Below, in pieces: positions 13,027 through 15,913 of a DNA stretch of 15,913 nucleotides. The DNA comes from an uncultured Eubacteriales bacterium (GTDB lineage: Bacteria > Bacillota > Clostridia > Oscillospirales > CAG-272), in NCBI GenBank assembly GCA_905201895.1, contig CAJKPX010000049.1, forward strand, positions 1 to 15,913, in the 5' to 3' direction. Every line of letters begins with the position of its first letter. Position 1 is the stretch's first letter. The notes below the pieces were generated by a model that made no database searches, was not told the DNA's origin, and worked only from the letters and a program-made list of their open reading frames with translations. Position numbers and translations under genes: made by a program.

Positions 13027-13380
13027 ATACAGCCTCGTCTGTAAGCCGGGTTCTGTCTTGAACGGTCATCAATCTGCGCGCCGCGTCGCCGCGACGCTTC
13101 GGGGGGGACCCCCGTGCCACCTCGGATCAGTGTCGGACAAACATCCCATGAGGTGTTGCTTCGGATAGGGTTTACAGCGGACCTATGTTACCATAGGAAC
13201 GGGTGAGCTCTTACCTCGCCTTTCCATCCTTACCGCAAAAGCGGCGGTTTCTTTCTGTTGCACTTTCCCGACGGTTACCCGTGGCTGACGTTATCAGCTA
13301 TCCTGTCCTGCGAAGCCCGGACTTTCCTCACGGTAATACCTTGCGGCAACATACCGCGCGACCGTCCGGCGAGGCTGTAT
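13027..13380 (-). ncRNA. rnpB: RNase P RNA, bacterial class A
   Basis: The catalytic RNA of RNase P removes the 5' leader from tRNA precursors. On the minus strand the ends pair as helix P1: ATACAGCCTCG (from 13380) with CGAGGCTGTAT (to 13027). Conserved cores are present in order: GAGGAAAGTCCGGGCT near the 5' end, AGAAA in the middle, GGTAAGAGCTCACC, and ACAGAACCCGGCTTACAGAC near the 3' end. At about 354 nt it has normal length. The order of elements and GGTAAGAGC point to the ancestral class A type and not the Bacillus class B. Its promoter is at 13386-13414. No intrinsic terminator follows, and a lipoprotein gene starts 30 bp downstream. Confidence 0.97.
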
Positions 13381-13385
13381 TCTTT

Positions 13386-13414
13386 ATTATACTTGAAAAA
13401 GCGGGCTTTGTCAA
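13386..13414 (-). promoter_or_regulatory. Sigma-A promoter of rnpB
   Basis: On the minus strand perfect TTGACA (13414-13409), 17-bp spacer, perfect TATAAT (13391-13386). Transcription would start within a base or two of 13380, matching the predicted 5' end of the RNA. Confidence 0.95.
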
Positions 13415-13459
13415 TTCTTTTTTGCAAAAACCTGCATTTTCGTCCCTATTTCTGCTCTG

Positions 13460-13497
13460 AAAAAGGGTCTGCTCCGTGGAGAACGGAACAGACCCTT
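13460..13497 (-). terminator. Strong intrinsic terminator on the minus strand
   Basis: A 15-bp stem between 13497-13483 and 13477-13463, followed on the minus strand by five Ts (13464-13460, shared with the stem end). The one irregular pair is G-U when read on the minus strand but A-C on the plus strand, so it serves minus-strand transcription. It ends ftsK read-through or the candidate RNA at 13498-13620. Confidence 0.85.
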
Positions 13498-13620
13498 GCA
13501 GGTTCAGGGATCAGCAAAGCGTTTGCGGAGCAACGTTCAGCAGCTCGTAAAATCGGTCAAGCAGGGTGTTGACGGCGGTTACAGCTATGCCATTTTGACA
13601 ATCGTGCTGCTTGAACCTGC
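13498..13620 (-). ncRNA. Candidate structured RNA or small inverted-repeat element after ftsK
   Basis: A 123-bp element closed by the perfect 9-bp pair GCAGGTTCA (13498-13506) / TGAACCTGC (13612-13620). Inside, on the plus-strand reading, are AGCAGC near 13540 against GCTGCT (13606-13611), stacking directly on the closing stem, plus a hairpin GCAAA-GCG-TTTGC and a stem GTCAA/TTGAC. A strong minus-strand terminator abuts its 3' end. No coding frame with a start and ribosome binding site is convincing, and no clear promoter is visible. It may be a 3'UTR-derived RNA of ftsK, an independent RNA, or a decayed mobile repeat. Confidence 0.35.
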
Positions 13621-13628
13621 AAATATAG

Positions 13629-13657
13629 ACTCCCCATGCAAATCTTGCATGGGGAGT
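13629..13657 (-). terminator. Hairpin directly after ftsK
   Basis: A perfect 13-bp stem ACTCCCCATGCAA (13629-13641) / TTGCATGGGGAGT (13645-13657), loop of three, starting 8 bp past the ftsK stop. The tail CTATATTT has few Ts, so termination may be partial, with the stronger terminator at 13460 as back-up. Confidence 0.6.
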
Positions 13658-13664
13658 GCTTGGT

Positions 13665-15913
13665 TTATTCGCCCTGTCCGTCCTCATTGAAGAAACGCTC
13701 GATGAACTGATCGCGCGTGATGAGAATGGAGCGAGCTTTGGAGCCGTCGGGCGGAGAAACGATGCCCTCTGCCTGCATGCGGTCGATCAGCTTGGCGGCA
13801 CGGCTGTAGCCAACCTCAAGCTTGCGCTGCAGGAGCGAGGTGGAAATGCGGTTTTCCTCGATGGCAACGCGGATCGCATCGACGTATTTGGGATCGTCGC
13901 CCTTGTCGCCGCCATCGACAGGGGGAGCGTCATCGTGGCTCTTGCCCTTGTTGCCGCAGTTTGCAGCGAGCTCCTTGAGCTTGCTGGTGAAGCGCTCGTC
14001 ATACTGCGCGGTGCCGTTTGTAGCACGGAGGAATTCACAAATCTTTTCAACCTCCTTTTCGTCTACGAACGCACCCTGCACGCGCGTGTCGCGCATGGCA
14101 CCGATCGGAACGAAAAGCATGTCTCCGCGACCCGTGAGTGCCTCTGCACCGCCGTGGTCGAGGATGACGCGCGAGTCAACCTGCGATTTGACCGCAAACG
14201 CGATCGACGAGGGAACGTTTGCCTTGATCAGACCCGTTACAACGTCTGCCGAGGGACGCTGGGTACCGATGATGAGGTGCATGCCCGCAGCACGCGCCTT
14301 TTGCGCAATGCGGCAGATCGCGGTTTCCACCTCGTTCTTGGCGGTCATCATCAGGTCGGCAAGCTCGTCGATGATGATCACGATGCGCGGCAGATTTTCC
14401 AGATCGGGATCGTTTGCGCGGAGCTTATCGTAGCCCTTGAGATCACGCACGCCAACGCTCTCGAAGATCTCGAAGCGGCGCTCCATTTCCTCAACCGATG
14501 CCTGCAGAGCGCCTGCTGCGTCCTTGGGAAGCGTTACAACGGGAGCCATCAGGTGCGGAATGTTCTTGTAGATGCTGAATTCCACCTTTTTAGGGTCGAT
14601 GAGCACCAGGCGCACCTCGTCGGGGCGAACCTTGTAGAGCAGGCTCGTGATGATACAGTTGATGCAAACCGACTTACCGCTACCGGTGGTACCCGCGATC
14701 AGAAGGTGAGGCATCTTGGAAATATCAAAAATGAGCGGATCGCCCGCAATGTCGGCACCCAGACCTGCCGTGAGCTTGCTGTCGGACTTTTTGAAGGGCT
14801 CGGATTCGATCATATCGCGTAGATAGATGGTGCTGCGCGTTTTGTTTGGAACCTCAATACCAACCGCGTTGGTGCCGGGGATCGGTGCCTCGATACGCAC
14901 GCCGCCCGTGGATCGGAGCGCAAGCGCAATATCGTCGGAAAGGTTGGTGACGTTACGCACGCGCACACCGGGGGCAAGCACCACCTCGTAACGCGTGACG
15001 GTCGGACCGCAGGAATAGTTGATCTCGGAAACGCTGACGCGGAAGCTTTCCAGCGTTGCTGCGAGCTGCTCCATGCTTGCCTGAATTTCGGCACGGTTTT
15101 CCTCGGTCATAGGCTCACCGGGATGCAGGTAGGAGATCGGCGGGAACACGTATTGCTTCGGCTTTTCGGGCGCGACGGCAGGCTTTTTCGCAGGCTCTGC
15201 CTTCTTGGGGGCATCCTTGGATGCCGACTTTGCGGTCGGAGACTTGGGAAGCGGTGTGTTTTGTGCCTCGAGCTTTTCAAATTCCTCGTTGCTCAGTCCA
15301 AAGTCGCGCTTTGCCTTATCCGCCTGACGGAACACGGGTCCGCCGTTCTTTGCATTGGAGGGGGCTGGCTTGACCGATGCGAGCGAGGGCGTTTTCTTGA
15401 CCTCGGGGGCAGGCGTCTCTGCACCTGCGGGCGCAGCCTTGAACGCGGGCTTTGCGTTGGTCGGTGCACCTGCGGCTGCTGCGGGCTTGGAGGCGGAAGC
15501 GGATCGCTTGACGCCTTCGGGCAGAACCTCGGGCGGAACCGGTGCGTGCTTGCGCTGGGGAGTAGGAGGGGTCTTTTCGTTTTCGACGAAATAGTTGCTC
15601 AGATCAAATCCGCGATCCTCGCGCGGAATTTTACGAACACCCTTGGATTCGTTGCCACGCGGGAAGATCGGATCGACCGCGGTGTCGCGGTTTTTCTCGG
15701 GGGCTGCGGGTCTTTGAGGCTGCGCTGCCTGCGCCGTGGGCTGTGCCGCAGGGGCGGCAGGCGTTGCCGTCTGCTGTGCGGCTGCGGGAGCAGGCTTGGT
15801 GCTCGGCTTAACCGATGCTGCCGATGGAGCAGGCTTTGGCTCGGCTGCGGCAGATGCACGGCGATTTTCATTGAGCATCATGCCAACGTCGCGCGGAACG
15901 AAGGGACGCGAGC
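13665..15913 (-). CDS. ftsK: FtsK/SpoIIIE family DNA translocase, 5' end beyond window
   Basis: This ATP-driven double-stranded DNA pump moves chromosomes through the closing septum at division or sporulation. The window holds about 749 C-terminal residues; the frame stays open to the right edge, where the N-terminal membrane domain should follow. Numbering from the Met at 15881: a low-complexity Ala/Pro/Lys linker (1-245), alpha/beta motor domain from about 250, Walker A GTTGSGKS (397-404), Walker B IVIIIDEL (500-507), IGTQRPSADVVTG (538-550), and a gamma winged helix (about 664-725, LLQRKLEVGYSRAAKLIDRM) that reads orientation sequences on DNA. The Met at 15881 is therefore internal. FtsK and SpoIIIE cannot be told apart from this part alone. 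Two hairpins follow the stop. Confidence 0.95.
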   Translation of the reverse strand, partial: SRPFVPRDVGMMLNENRRASAAAEPKPAPSAASVKPSTKPAPAAAQQTATPAAPAAQPTAQAAQPQRPAAPEKNRDTAVDPIFPRGNESKGVRKIPREDRGFDLSNYFVENEKTPPTPQRKHAPVPPEVLPEGVKRSASASKPAAAAGAPTNAKPAFKAAPAGAETPAPEVKKTPSLASVKPAPSNAKNGGPVFRQADKAKRDFGLSNEEFEKLEAQNTPLPKSPTAKSASKDAPKKAEPAKKPAVAPEKPKQYVFPPISYLHPGEPMTEENRAEIQASMEQLAATLESFRVSVSEINYSCGPTVTRYEVVLAPGVRVRNVTNLSDDIALALRSTGGVRIEAPIPGTNAVGIEVPNKTRSTIYLRDMIESEPFKKSDSKLTAGLGADIAGDPLIFDISKMPHLLIAGTTGSGKSVCINCIITSLLYKVRPDEVRLVLIDPKKVEFSIYKNIPHLMAPVVTLPKDAAGALQASVEEMERRFEIFESVGVRDLKGYDKLRANDPDLENLPRIVIIIDELADLMMTAKNEVETAICRIAQKARAAGMHLIIGTQRPSADVVTGLIKANVPSSIAFAVKSQVDSRVILDHGGAEALTGRGDMLFVPIGAMRDTRVQGAFVDEKEVEKICEFLRATNGTAQYDERFTSKLKELAANCGNKGKSHDDAPPVDGGDKGDDPKYVDAIRVAIEENRISTSLLQRKLEVGYSRAAKLIDRMQAEGIVSPPDGSKARSILITRDQFIERFFNEDGQGE

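Noticed and set aside
12007..13044. Plus-strand frame opposite the lipoprotein gene
   Set aside because: Antisense shadow that crosses the terminator at 12205 and runs into rnpB; no motif.
13496..13690. Small TTG-started plus-strand frame beside ftsK
   Set aside because: No ribosome binding site, and it overlaps the terminator hairpin and the end of ftsK; the segment is better explained by RNA structure.
13656..14822. Plus-strand frame opposite ftsK
   Set aside because: Antisense to the conserved motor domain; no motif or ribosome binding site.
1..15913. CRISPR array, prophage, insertion sequence or tRNA genes
   Set aside because: No regular spaced repeats, transposase, integrase, phage genes or tRNA cloverleaf could be found by reading.

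Overview
The window reads as chromosomal DNA of an anaerobic, low-to-mid G+C Gram-positive bacterium of the Clostridia (Bacillota), probably an uncultured gut-type lineage. This rests on LepA, NiaR and FtsK/SpoIIIE proteins of Firmicutes type, strong AAGGAGG-like ribosome binding sites, sigma-A promoters (TTGACA-17-TATAAT), a class A RNase P RNA, a biotin ligase without a DNA-binding domain, and a surface protein with InlB-type repeats. The exact genus cannot be read from this sequence.

Layout. Positions 1-589 carry no gene. They hold a cluster of short palindromic repeats in inverted pairs, decayed sequence, and a perfect 15-bp hairpin just after lepA. lepA (minus) and a Gfo/Idh/MocA oxidoreductase gene (plus) are divergent, each with its own promoter. 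The oxidoreductase and birA (minus) converge on a shared terminator. birA and an RluA-type pseudouridine synthase gene (plus) diverge from a segment with repeated ATACG motifs. The synthase converges on a 1194-residue membrane-anchored surface protein gene (minus), which is divergent from an SPFH/prohibitin-like gene (plus). A two-way terminator separates the latter from a small two-helix membrane protein gene (minus). Next comes niaR (minus), divergent from a zinc-dependent phospholipase C-like gene (plus), which converges on a lipoprotein gene (minus). That gene lies directly after rnpB (minus) with no visible terminator between them. A possible structured RNA with a strong terminator lies between rnpB and ftsK/spoIIIE (minus, 5' end outside the window).

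The genes are mostly housekeeping (translation, rRNA modification, biotin attachment, NAD control, tRNA processing, chromosome translocation) in short, mostly single-gene transcription units. Accessory interest lies in the large surface protein, the small membrane protein, the cytosolic phospholipase-like protein, the rnpB-lipoprotein arrangement and the structured element beside ftsK. I found no CRISPR array, phage, defence island or biosynthetic cluster, and nothing that can firmly be called a new system.
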